DNA from: Episyrphus balteatus
Lineage: Eukaryota; Arthropoda; Insecta; Diptera; Syrphidae
Length of the DNA: 64,000 nt
Direction: 5' to 3'
Assembly: GCF_945859705.1 (NCBI RefSeq)
Contig: NC_079135.1
Location: forward strand, 28,197,679-28,261,678
The notes below the pieces were generated by a model, which worked only from the letters and a program-made list of their open reading frames with translations, ran no database searches and had not been told where the DNA came from. Shown one piece after another: positions 21,441-33,600 of the stretch; the first letter of the stretch is position 1, and every line of letters begins with the position of its first letter. A program made the translations under genes and the position numbers.

Positions 21441-24400
21441 ATTGGAAATTACATTTTGCTATATTTATGGCTTTATATTTATGTAAATAAAAAAATTAAC
21501 AAAATGTGATTTAAAATGCTATTTAATACGGAATTTCACAAAAATAAGGACGCTTTGCAAAGAGTCTTAATTGGAAAACCTAAAGTGAAGCACAATGAGC
21601 AGACATTTTTATTTTTATTTTTATTAAATATTTGACAACTGACGTCTTTACATAGACAATTTGTTGTCAAGATTCTAAATAATAATTTGACGTATCTATT
21701 TTCCGTTACGTATTCCTTCTCATTTGGTTTACAAATTTTTAATTCAGGGAGATGATTTATAATTCCAAACATATCACACCAGCAGCCATCAGACTCCCAT
21801 GCCGCTCATTCCGCGATAACACATGATGAAACCACTAACTGACAGACGATTAACATCACATATTGTGATCACGTTCGTAATGCAATTTGTAATGTGAGCG
21901 GAAATATGATATGATGTACTATAGTTCTACGTCATAACAAATCAAAATTACAAAACAAAAACAATCTCGTGTTTTTTCCTTACAATTTGCACCTCATTTT
22001 CCAATTAAATCAATCAAATTCAACGACCCCTGATGTATATTCAGGTCATATTCCCATAGCAATAAAAATGTTTGTGAAAAAAAAAAATAATCATCCTGTA
22101 ACGAACTGATAATAATTTATTGATCTCTCTCATCTAACTTGTTTGCTAATTTCTATCACTCTGAATGAATGCAATGACCTCACAACACATGTCTGAAAAT
22201 GCTTGCATCGAGACAAACAAAACAAAAAACAAAAAATTGATGTCAAAAACCTGATAACGATTATAATGGGAGACAATACGTAACGTATAGACATCACGTT
22301 GAGTAATTCCAAAAAGATTCAAAGGTGCACACTAAATCTAATAAGTGAACAGACCTTTTTTGTTTTATGATGACACACAACAAATGTCAAAAGCCATCAT
22401 GACGACAAGCAAACAAAAAAACAAGCAGTTTTTTGAACTCGCCTCATTAGATCTGTTTGCTTAATAAATTTTAAGCAATTTGGTAACGAAAAGAAAAAGA
22501 GAGAGAGAGAGAACCAAAAACTCACCACCACTACATGGCCACCGTCACTAATCGAGATGCTAATCATTTAATTATATTACGTGCACTGATTTTTCTCGCA
22601 AACAAAATTTTAAGAGGGTGGCAGAAGGGGGAGGAGATACCCTTTCGCTTTTGCAACAATATCCACATATATGCGGATTTAACTCGACTCGAGAGAGAAT
22701 CCAGTACAGACAGATTTACCTGTGTACAATATACTGACTGCAAAGCACAACAATGAACACACCGACCGACATAATGTTTGTACGTATAAAAGCGCAGAGA
22801 TAAACTCATATTTCTTCCCCCCCCCCCCCCCTCTCTTAACCGTTCCGCATTTATGGTATGAAGTCGGTGGTGGAGTCAGCGGTGCCGGTGTTAATTGGAT
22901 ATTTTTCGTGCCGCCACTGCTCCTCAAACTCCTCCAAGAGAGGAGCAGTGCATGGGCATGCCAGGCCAGAAGGAACCACCAGAAACACGCTAATTATTCA
23001 AAGCGTGGGGCATGAGATATACCGTGTTTCCACCAGCAAGAAAAAAACTCCACACGTAGAGCGATGGAGAGTGTGGCGCGGTGATTCTACACCATTTATT
23101 CGCATTTCCCTGTGGTTTTATTTTTTTGTTTATTTTTTTCATTTTGTTTTCATTCAAAGTCAACTTTTTTTTTTTTTTTTGTTCTTTGTAATTTTTTTTA
23201 TTTTTTAGGGTGTCGTGTTTTTAATGTTTGCGCGCATTATGACAATTTTGACATTGCCGCCGCCGCTGAGTTATGTTATGTCATTCGTTTTGACTAATTA
23301 ATTTATAGGAATAAGCCGATAGTGCGTTGAGCTTCTTGATGAATTTTTTCTTTTTTTTTTTTTTTTTTTTTTTTTATTTTTTGTTCTGAAGAAGTCTCAG
23401 AAAATGCCGCATGTTTAATTGGGGTAATATAATACCTTTATTTTGCTGTATTTTACTTTGAATGGGGTTAAGGGAGCAAGTTAAGGTGTTTTGTTTGTTT
23501 TTTATTTCTGTACTTTGTTTTGTTATTAATGTTTTTTGTTTTTTTTTTTTTAATAAAATTTGCTTACCTTATCGATTTGTTTTTTTTTTGTTTTTTTTTT
23601 CATTTCGTGTCGGTTGATAAATATTTGACTTTATTTTGTATTTTAGCTCAGTGTGTCAGATTCTGAAGGCTGAGTTATTAAATTGCAATCAAATTGGGTG
23701 TTTTGATTTTTTTTTTCTCTGTGATAACGAAAAGTACCTACAAAATGAATGAGTATGATTTTGTATTTGGAACGATATGGAGAAAATTTAGGTCATGATA
23801 AAAAAATATTCGTTTACAGAAAAAGATATAGATATAATTTTTGTGGAACGAGGTAAAATATTTAAATGGCATACAACACCATTGTAATTGATTGTAATGA
23901 TTCTTTTTGAAACTCTAAACTAAAATAAGGTATTTGTTTTAGCGTTTTCAACTGTTTTTTTTTTTTAAGAAGTTTTACAACTTTCCCAGTAGAGTAACAC
24001 TAATCAACATATGTACACATATTAAAATTGAGACAAAATATCCATGTTATTCATGTGAAAAACCTACGTAGAAATGGTTATCACTTAAAAAGATGAATTT
24101 GATTTGCAAATTAAGGAATTTAATTTCCAAAATGTTAAATTCAATTTGCAAAAGGACCCATTCAATTTTTGCTATTGCAGCTGGATTCCTCAAATTGAGG
24201 AAGTTTGTATGATCGTGAAAATTTGGGTTTCAATGTAAAAATCAATTTTGATGAGACGTAGCAGAAGAAGAGTTTTTTAAAACTTCTTACAATTTCATTT
24301 AACTAAAAGAACAAACATTTGATCAAAATCATTGCAGCCGCTCCCAAGAAACTTACTTAACACTAAAAATGGACTTCCTCCTAGGCGATTAAACTCCTAA

Positions 24401-25117
24401 GCACTTTAACGACAACTCCGAAAATTGCGTCCTATTTGTTAAATTCTTTTTCGGGGAATAAATTGTAATAGAAAAGTGGGTTTCAAAATGGAAAACATTT
24501 TTAGGTTTAATTCATGAATTCCGTTTTTATAATGTAAATATAAAAACTCTATCCACATTATTGGAGTCGATTTTAAGAGTACAGTCATTTTCAAGAAAAC
24601 AAAATAGAAGAAAAGGTGATATTTTGATACTACTTCAAATTAAATAAACTGTCATGTAAAAATAAACGTTTCAAATTTTAACAAAATCTTTTGAACCGTT
24701 TCCGAAAACATCAATTTTACACCAAAAGTGGGCGTGATAGTGTTTTTTTTTTCTTTGCTCATAGATTTTTGACCGTCCTTTAAACATAAACTTTGAGAAA
24801 TCTATACTTTTAAGCATCGAAAATAAAAGAACATTAAACGAGGCAGTGAGAAAAATATATTTTTCTTAGCTCACTTCCCTCAACTTGACTTACTCATTAG
24901 GCAATAAAAACTTTGTCCCAAATTCTGAAACAGTACAGACAGAAAAGTGAGCGTTGGAAGCATAGTTCACTTCTTCAGTTTTTCACCTGCTTATAAAAAC
25001 TTAATTCAAAAACTTCTAACGTTCTGAAAATGATTTTTAAAAATGGTTTCTTCTTAAAATAAGAAACCCAAACAAAGCTTGAAATGGATGTTCCCTTAGG
25101 AGGAGCCAAGATACGTA
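21441..25117. other. Stretch without a recognisable gene; poly-C tract and long T-runs
   Basis: Includes a (GA)n run at 22498-22512, a 15-nt C tract at 22817-22831, a TATAAAAG at 22785-22792 not backed by other promoter signals, and very long T-runs near 23168-23182 and 23350-23375. Several overlapping frames between 22535 and 23297 on both strands have no domain. From 23.7 to 25.1 kb there is only AT-rich sequence. Confidence 0.55.
22817..22831. repeat. 15-nt poly-C tract
   Basis: An uninterrupted C-run (G-run on the minus strand), unusual in such AT-rich DNA. It can adopt i-motif/G-quadruplex structures in principle. Confidence 0.9.
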
Positions 25118-25119
25118 TA

Positions 25120-25830
25120 CAGGGTGTCCCAAAAGTTAACGTGCGTCGAAACGAAAACGTTAGATAGGGTAGGTGGTGACAGTTATCAGAAAAATAATAA
25201 AAAAAATAGCAGCCATATATTTTGGGAGTTATGGGCATTTGAAAAAAAGTCAAAAAAATGGTCACCCTGTGACGGTTTTTTATGTGCCGTAACTACAAAT
25301 CTTAATTTTTCTCATTTTTTTCTTTTTTCAAATGCATTCAAAAATTTTAACTCAGCTGCATCAGTTTTTAAGAAAATATTACTTTTTTACCCAACTTAGT
25401 ACTAAAAAATTTTAAATGACTCTTATTCAATGAGCCGTAGTGTAAAAAAAATGCACTACGTTGTTTCGGCAAGTTGCCTTAAAAGTTGGTGTGTTCAATT
25501 CTCTTTTCAAAATGGTATAACATTGTTGGGAATATTTCATAAATAACCGAGATCATTTTTTTTTCCTAAGAAATCCGACTTTTTTATGAGGTAAATTTTC
25601 CATATTATTCAAATTTGTACCCTTTCAGAACCTTTCAGAATACAAAAACTTAAATAATATGGAAAAATTACCTAAAAAAAGTCGGATTTCTTAAGAAAAA
25701 AAATTTTATCTCGGTTATTTATGAAATTTTCCCAACAATGTTATACCATTTTGAAAAGAGAATTGAACACACCAACTTTTAAGGCAACTTTTGAAGTTCC
25801 ACCGTCACACTTTTTGTCCCACAAAACGGT
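25120..25830. repeat. Partial foldback element with a CAGGGTGTCCC left end
   Basis: The left end CAGGGTGTCCCAAAAGT at 25120, preceded by TA, matches the terminus of the 1077-bp palindromes, but the interior differs. An inverted repeat with arms of ~148 bp lies at 25471-25618 and 25641-25790 around a ~22-bp loop that itself holds a duplicated ctttcagaa. Beyond the right arm, ccgtcac near 25800 pairs with gtgacgg near 25270, but no right terminus is found. This suggests most of the outer right arm has been deleted, parallel to the 14.8 kb element. Confidence 0.65.
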
Positions 25831-27693
25831 AAACATTTTTGTTACAAAAGTTTACTTACGTACGGCATAGCTTCGGCCAAAGTTAAAAACCTTTATGAGT
25901 AAAAAGTAAAACTATTATTTGTAGCGCTTAGTTACAAAATGCAATCAAAATCTTTTGAAGGTCTCAAAAAAAAAAAAATAAAAAACGCTCAATCTTAATG
26001 AACTTATTCATGCATGTTCTAACAACAGCTAATTTACAACATTCTGTTTAAGTTTATTTGGTTGACACCAAAAGTACGCTGGCATTGTCAAACAATTGTA
26101 CAAATTATTCTCATTGTTCGTTCAAAACAAAAATACAATAAAAAAAAAAAAAAAAATTTCATATAATAATTTTCCTAGGCCCCTTATGCACCTTGCGCTT
26201 ATGCCACACTCTCTCACAAACATACACCCAGATTGATAGCAAAGAGCTCACGTAACGAGCCCACATCATTAAAATAGCAAAATAGCATACTTACGTTTGC
26301 GCGCGCTACGCTATATACGACTCTATACGCCCCATGCTATTTCGATTAAAATATTTTCGCTTTGACAATGACATACCCTACCCCTTTTTGCACCCATCTC
26401 ACTCCTCTCCTTTTTTAAACCGTTCTTCTTGGGATGATGCAAAAACAACAATAACCTTGGCATCTGATTGCAAAACGACAATGACGACAACGACAATGTT
26501 TAAAGTCGACTTTGTGTGTTCGTTCGGTTCGTTCAACAATCTCGCATATAGAGGTACAATGATGCACATGCAAATCTTTGTGGCGGGCGTTCAGCTGTTC
26601 ATATGTTCAAAGTGCAGCAGCCAGAGCAACTTTATAGACATTATTTTCCTTTCTTCCCTCTCTTTCTCTTCAAGTTTACAAATGTAAATTCGAAACCGAA
26701 CAATGTACACCTCACATGTGAGCACCGCAATTAACGTCACTATCAGCAAGCATCAAGGCTTGACAGCATCAATGCCTCACAATGTGTAACTCCGAGACGA
26801 GACATGAGACATATACTATACACACAAGAGAGCAGATCACCTCTCCAGATATTCCAACTCAATCCAAAACCGAACCTCTCAGATAAAGAAAGAAAAATGA
26901 AGAAAAAAAAGTTCACCTATCCAGAAGTGTCATTACTCGCAGCTGTCATTTTCTATACTCTTTGTTAAAAAAAAAAAGAGAAAAAAAAGTTGTGCGCTGC
27001 CTGATTACGGTTAAGCGGGTGTTGTTTGTGCAACTTAATACTGTTTTCATGTTTTTCTTGTTTTTTAATGGTTTTGTTTTGTTTTCTATCCCTCTCTCTC
27101 ACTCTTAACATAGCTCAACTAATTCGCCATCACCGCCGATGGCCATCATTGTGTTCCTATCCTAAATATGCAGGAAATTAAATTTTTAATTAAATTTCCC
27201 CCTCAAATTGATTATGATTTGCGAGCGAACATATAGCAGCCAACAGCACAGTGCGGTTTTTTGCATACTCTCTGATGTGTAGTACATGTGTGTTGCATTA
27301 CACATTATCATATATACATTGCCACAGGTTACAAGAGTAGGTACTTTGCTTTGCCTAAAGCATTAAACACAATATGACGCCCGTGTTGTAAATCCGCCGC
27401 GGCGTTGATGACGACGCCAGGCAACAGGGTGACAGATGACAGTGACAGTGCCCAGCAGTCAGAGCCAGTTAACATAACGAGAACCAGAACTACTCTTGTT
27501 TTTTACTCTCTCGATTGATGAATATTTATTTTGACAAATGGTCCGTATGAGAGATCGACTACTGCTGGACCAAGTACACACAACTGGTACAGGCCATTGG
27601 GGGCAAACAGTAGCAGTAGAAAACATTTGGAGCATGACCGGACACTCGTGTATCCAAAAATAAAGTTCAACATACAGATACCTATAGTTTATA
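25831..27693. other. Stretch without a recognisable gene
   Basis: AT-rich to about 26.2 kb, then more mixed composition to 27.7 kb. The 117-residue frame at 26334-26687 has no recognisable domain or repeat and is not supported as a gene. Confidence 0.55.
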
Positions 27694-27701
27694 GTACCCT
27701 G
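27694..27701. repeat. 8-bp target-site duplication, left copy
   Basis: GTACCCTG directly before the element at 27702, repeated at 28250-28257. Confidence 0.92.
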
Positions 27702-28249
27702 TAGTGATGGGAACTATCGAATAAAAACTATCAAACTATCGATAATTGTAAAATATTCATTCATTCGATAGTTTTAAATCAGTTATTCATTAAGTTACTG
27801 TTTTCATTCGAATAGTTTTTTGATAAGATAGTTTTTTTATTCGAATAGTTTTTTTATACGATAGTTTTTTCATTCGAATAGTTTTTTTATTCGATAAATT
27901 TTTCATTCGAATAGTTTTTTTATTCGATAAATTTTTCATTCGAATAGTTTTTGTTATACGATAGTTTTTTCATTCAAACAGTTTTTTTATTCGATAGTAT
28001 TTTCATTCGAAGAGTTTGTTTATACTCGATAGTTTTTTCAATCCAATAGTTTTTTTTATTCGATAGTTTTCTGATTCGAATAATTTTCTTAAACGATAGT
28101 TTTTCATTCGAATAGTTTGTTTTTACTCGATAATTTTTATTCGATAGTTTATTCGATAGTTTTTATTCGATAGTTTTTATTCGAATGAATAAATGAATGA
28201 ATGAATAAACTATTCGATAGTTCAAATCATTCGATAGTTCCCATCACTA
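27702..28249. mobile_element. 548-bp hAT-like MITE filled with iterated TTCGATAG/TTCGAATAG motifs
   Basis: The two ends are perfect 21-bp inverted repeats starting TAGTGATGGGAACTATCGA, and a perfect 8-bp duplication (GTACCCTG) flanks the element. TAGNG ends plus an 8-bp duplication identify a hAT-superfamily non-autonomous element. Nearly the whole interior consists of ATTCGATAGTTTTTT and ATTCGAATAGTTTTTT units alternating every ~16-20 bp; the terminal repeats contain the same ACTATCGA core. The array may have grown by slippage or unequal exchange from subterminal motifs. In hAT elements subterminal repeats often bind transposase, so the iterated motif may be a binding site. No coding capacity. 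Confidence 0.9.
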
Positions 28250-28257
28250 GTACCCTG
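28250..28257. repeat. 8-bp target-site duplication, right copy
   Basis: GTACCCTG, identical to 27694-27701. Confidence 0.92.
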
Positions 28258-29660
28258 CCATGCCACTACTGCAAGAGTGGCTTATTGGCTATATAGAAAA
28301 GTTGATATAAATTCGAATTCGATTCTCTGCAAAAACATATACCAACTGTTTTTCTGATACAAAAAGGAAGTTGTGTTTACCCCAGCCCAAAAAACTTACT
28401 CTGTCCTATACTCGGCTTTAAGGTGTCCATTTGAGCGATAAATTGGATTTTATTTCGAAGAGAGACAAAAATATATAAGTTTTTCTACCAATTTTTCATG
28501 TTTTTTTGTTGTTGTAATTTATGGAAAATATACATAAGAGTCTTGTTGTTGTTTTTTTTATTTTTTTTTGCTTACCTGAAACGATAGAAAAAAAAAAAAA
28601 CAAATTACTAAAAAGTCAATTTGAAAATTGAGGGAAAATCTTTAAAAAAAATATATAAAAAGAGAAGGAAAAAAGAGACAAAGAGAGAGATAAGAAAATA
28701 TGATGCCAAGGTTACCAAGAGATTTTAAAATGGCATTTGACATAATTGGAAGAATGATTACAGTTTTGTCCATTTTTTTTTTTGTTGTTTTTTGTATGTT
28801 CCCAGTTCTTGTTTCTATTGATTTGGCCAAATAAGGATAAAGGATTGGAATTGAAAGGAAATTTCCACTTTAGCTATACATATTATAAGAGTTGTATACA
28901 CTCGACTGACATAAGAGGTTCAAAGATATAGTAGTAGCAGCTGGCGGAACCAGCAATTATATTGATAAATGTCGTTTGTTGTTGTTGTTGTTGTTGGAAA
29001 CAAGTCCTCTATTAGATGACAACCATATGTGTGTCAAGGAGAAAAAGAGTGAGAGTGTTTTAAGGTTCGATATAATATAAACATTCGAGTCAATAGGTGT
29101 CAGAAGAAACAAGACATGTGAGTAAAAAAAAAAAAAAAAACACATTTCTTAAAAAAGAGAAAATTGATTTGAAGAAAAAAATAAGGTTTAAGTGAGAAAC
29201 AAGCATTATTATGTCAGGGATATTAGTTTGAAAGAAATATCAATGGAAAGTGTTACAAACGCACCTGATTCTCACTCGGTTATGACAATATGGGACGTGT
29301 TATCGATTTTTTTTTTAATTCTGCTTTTTTCTTGGGATAAGATGTAACTAAATCGTTTGTTAAATTTTAAAGGGGTTTTAAAGTTTACAAACTGTCTGAA
29401 ACTTGAAAGGAAGAGGATCATGCCAAAAATAATTTGCGCGACTAGTCACACGTAAATAGTGATGTGCAAAAGAGCGATTTTTAAGAGCATTGATAACAGT
29501 GAGCAGCATGTAAAAAAAGGCCGCAATTAATAGCTGCTATATAATCACTCTTTAAATAGCAGTTTAAGACGCAATTACTCTAAAAATTTCTGCCTGATTT
29601 GAAAAATAATTGAAAATAGGGAATACAAAATAAATAAAAAGTATGTTACCATTTTCAATT
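28258..29660. other. AT-rich stretch without a recognisable gene
   Basis: Holds a (TTG)n run at 28975-28996 and A/T tracts. A TAGTGATG motif near 29457 resembles a hAT terminus but has no partner. Nothing else recognised. Confidence 0.6.
28975..28996. repeat. (TTG)n microsatellite
   Basis: About seven TTG units. Confidence 0.85.
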
Positions 29661-29783
29661 TTTTACTTGCGATATAGGTACTATATATCAAGTTATGCAT
29701 TCGTACAAAAAAAAAGTTGAGATAACATTTTTCCATGACATTACGATGGTAGACAATGCCAAAAAAGTGGGTCCCGGAAGTCC

Positions 29784-29817
<34 letters not shown>

Positions 29818-30624
29818 ATAAGGAGCTACAGCCTAAACGGATGGACCGATTAATGTTAAACTTGGTATGTAGCGTTATTTGGCGACTCTCCAGAGGGGTT
29901 TTTGGAATTAATTTTTTTGGACCAAAAATAACGGTACTTGTCATATAACGATTTTAGTAAAATTGAAATATCTCAAAAACGGCTCCAACGATTTTGTTTA
30001 AAAAATTCAAGTGTTAGTTTTAAGCTAAGGTCTATCTTTCAATGAAAAAAATTTTTTTTGAAAACCATTATTAACGGTACCTGCCATAGAACCGTTTTTT
30101 TTTAAATCCGATTATCTTCGAAATCGCTTGTTTGATTTCAACGAAACTTTTTGTGAAGAAGCATTCATATAATTTAAATACAAACCAAAAATAAAATTTC
30201 CAAAAAAATGATTTTTGGATTTTTAAAAAAATTTTGAAAATTTTTTTTTGAAAAATCAAATTTTGGAAAACGGGACAATGAATTTTTTTGAAATTTAGTT
30301 TTTAGATGTTGATTAGTGATTTCTACAAAATGGCATACCAATTTTATTTTAAAACTTTTTTTCCAAAAAATTATTTATAAAAAATTAGTTTAAAAAAAAC
30401 GGCTCTAACGATTTTGAAATTTTTTTTTTCTAAAAATGCATGTTAACATAAAAATCAAAACTGCATACTTGTTTTGGAGGGCAATTTAATTTCAGATTTT
30501 ATTTAATTTAAAAAAAAAAACGAATTTTTTTTTTTTTCAAATTTCTATATAAAAAGTCTTAAAAATTTAAGCAACTTTAACTCTAAGAGCAAGTTCGTGC
30601 GACCCAGTCGTGCATTTTATTTTT
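29661..30624 (+). mobile_element. Helentron/mini-me-like non-autonomous element, copy 1
   Basis: The copy aligns with 62450 to the window end. It begins with an AT-rich imperfect palindrome (acttgcgatatag, gta, ctatatatcaagt), continues through a conserved core (gatggtagacaatgcc), a (GTCT)n microsatellite at 29784-29817 and a long AT-rich body, and ends near 30599-30611 with a 5-bp stem-loop (GCGAC, cca, GTCGT) and a T-rich tail. A TA-rich start, conserved core and GTCY microsatellite recall dipteran mini-me/DINE-1 elements, which are Helitron-like (Helentron) elements. This assignment rests on architecture remembered from the family, not on an alignment. No target duplication is seen, as expected for such elements. 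The 67-residue frame at 29741-29944 is not a gene. Confidence 0.5.
29784..29817. repeat. (GTCT)n microsatellite inside the Helentron-like element
   Basis: Eight and a half GTCT units; the second copy at 63662-63676 has only about four, so the array has changed length between copies. Confidence 0.92.
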
Positions 30625-33600
30625 AATAAGAATTAACTCCTTGAATGCACTACCTACAACAATGGCAATTCAAATAAAATTTCACTGTTGCATCATCATC
30701 ATGTTAAACTTTTTTGTACATCTTCCATTTTTTTATCGTCAGTCAAATCATAAATATGAAAAACAGATTGATCAAAAAAAAAAGCAGTGAAATTTTAAAG
30801 GCCTGAGAACATTTTCTGAAAAAGAGCAGTGAAGTTACAAAGAAGAAGTTTTGATTAAAAAAACTGTTCACTGCTCAATAGAAGATCAAAGTGACTGAAA
30901 GCAGCTATGGAAATAGCAGCCTCAGCTGCAGTCACACACACTGATTATTATGATCAAAGTTGCTAGGAATTCTAAAGCTTTTTATGTGAATATAAGCATA
31001 ACTTGATCTGATATCAAGAAAATGGTAAAAATCGTTTAAAAAAGTAGTTTTGTTTACTATATTTCAAAAGTACGATCAAAAGTGAGGTTGGGAGGGGGTA
31101 TTAATATAGTTTTGGTTTATTTCTGACTTTTGTTCAAAAATTTGGTGACATTTTTGGTAAAGATTTTTGAAAGTTATGACAATGAAGTTAAGAAAAACAA
31201 ACCTTTAAGAAAATTTTTGAATAATAAAAAATGTAAAGCTTTCGTCCTGACAAGTAAATTTTTGACAACTTTCCATGAAATTAAAATAAATTATCTAAAC
31301 AATATTATGATTATGTACCTACTGTAAAAAAAGAACAAAATCTGTATAGTATTTCTATAAAAAGCTATTAACTTAAACAGGTGAAAACTAAGAAAGATGA
31401 ACATTGACTAAAATAATTTTTGAATGAAGATTGATGATGATTATTTTGGTATAATAAAGGGAACTTAGTGCAATTTGGTTTTTAATTCAATTCATCAAAG
31501 TTGCACTGAAATTTCTGGGATATTTTCGTAGATACCATTGGTAAATATTTAAAAAAAATGCTTTTATATTCAATGTATTTTTAATCAAAAGTTCGAAAAA
31601 CTCATTTCATGATAAGAATCAGAGGGCTTGAAAAATCGTAGTTACCATAAAACAACCCATTTATGTTTGATCTAGTTCTAGTTTATTTAATTTAAATAAA
31701 CATAATCAAGATTATCACCTCCAGCAGTTGCGTATGTTTTTTTTTTTTTAATTAATATCAGTTTGCATAAAAACAATAGATAAATGTAATTAAACTCATT
31801 TATAACCTTATATAACTGTCAGTCAATCTATTCATTTAGTAGCTCGTAATTGATCCCATTTTACATATCATCGTTGCTTTCAATTTTTTTTTCTTTTGAA
31901 TTTATTGCTACTGTATATACAGATACAAGTCAAGAACCGGTCTAACGTTTACTTTAAGTCTTAAGGATATAATGTATGTCATAAAATTTCAGAAAATAAA
32001 TTGGTTGTTACTGTTTGCAGTAGCCAAATTTATTTTCTAGTTTTTTTTTTTTTTATTTTACCAATTTAGATCAAAATTTTAGTCGAAAATAGAAAAGGCT
32101 TTGAAACTTATTTTCAATTAATCTGCAATTCACTTGATTCAAAACTCATATTCAATCAATTTTAACCAATTTGAAATCGATTATAAAGTAGCTTTAAGAT
32201 GATCTAGCCTTAAAACCATAATTTTCGTTAGTCTTTAGCAAAATTTTAAAGAAAACGCATCGCTTCCGTAGTTTTTCAAGGCAGTTCGCGTAAGTTCGCA
32301 TTTCCACCCATGGAACTCTAAATGAAATACAAATTTTACGAACTCATGAGTGTGTAAGAAATTTTCTAATTTTTCTTGATTTAAAACAGAAATTTTAATA
32401 TCATAGAAATAATTCCAACAACAGAAAAAACTCCTAACTAAAATGTACCTACTAATGATTCAAGAGATAGAATCTCATTTAAAACGAATATGAAAGCCAT
32501 AAAACCAACGCAATCTAATATAATTATTTAAATTAGGCTTACACAGCTTACCTAAAAGACTCAATTTGTTACCTAAAGTCGTCTTCATTTAATTTCAAAA
32601 GTAATTTCGTCTCTAATCGGACAAAAAATTAAGCGAAACAATAACCCAACACCAAAACCCTCACACAGATTCACTTTAAAGATTATGACTTCATATTTTT
32701 TTTTCATTTTGAAAATGCTCTGTTTCTAGTTTATAACACTCAAACTATTATCAAAATTGTTGTATGTATCTTTTAAACAACAAACTAAACATCTTAATGC
32801 TTGGGCGACACGCAAGCAAACACGACGTAAAATTTCAATTTTTTTGTACCTATTTTCTTTCGTTTTCATTGAGTTTGTTTAACATTTGTGTGATAGAAGG
32901 ATCAAAGAATAGGTACACAAGCGGAATAGAAGAAAAAAATAGAAGACACAGGAAGTCGTTGTTGAACGACGCGACGACTATACGTCGCGCAAACGGAACG
33001 GGACGGAACCTAAGTAAACAAAAAAATTCACATCAAAGTGATCACGTCCATAACGTTTGCCCGCTGTCATTGTTGTCATAGTCACAGCAAGTGGCATGAA
33101 AATACACCATCACAGCCAGTCTAGCATATAAACATATTTCGAACCAAAAAATTATTGAATTCTAAGAAGAAGTAGGACCATAACCCGTAATTTAAGTCAC
33201 CAACCAAAAAAACCCTCATTTCTACTACTGCTCCCCTCTGGGATTTTATAGAGGATTGATTTGATAAGAACCCAACCAAGATGTGAATATAGGATCAAAA
33301 CATCATCCACAGCCAAACACAGGCAACCCTATCTATACAAAATCATATCTAACGTTGGTAATTTCATCTTTTGTGTCCGGAGTCCGACACAAAACAGCTG
33401 GGCCAAGGCTAATACAACAAACTGACGGAACAACAACTGAAATCGTGTGTGTGTGATCTGTTTGGGGAAACGGGTTCATGAACCTAACCCTCAAAAAATG
33501 TACACAAGCCAGCTTTAGCTAGTTTCAATTTCAGCTTGAGCACCGAACTAACCGACCGACGGACGGAAGAACGACTAACCAACCGACCAACCCGTCATAC

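Noticed and set aside
22785..22792. TATAAAAG box (another at 50985-50992)
   Set aside because: No initiator or downstream promoter element and no transcript evidence; expected by chance in AT-rich DNA.
26334..26687. 117-residue frame
   Set aside because: Mixed composition but no family signature, splice context or codon pattern that would support a gene.
29455..29480. TAGTGATGTGC resembling a hAT terminus
   Set aside because: No inverted partner end or 8-bp duplication was found within the following 1.5 kb.
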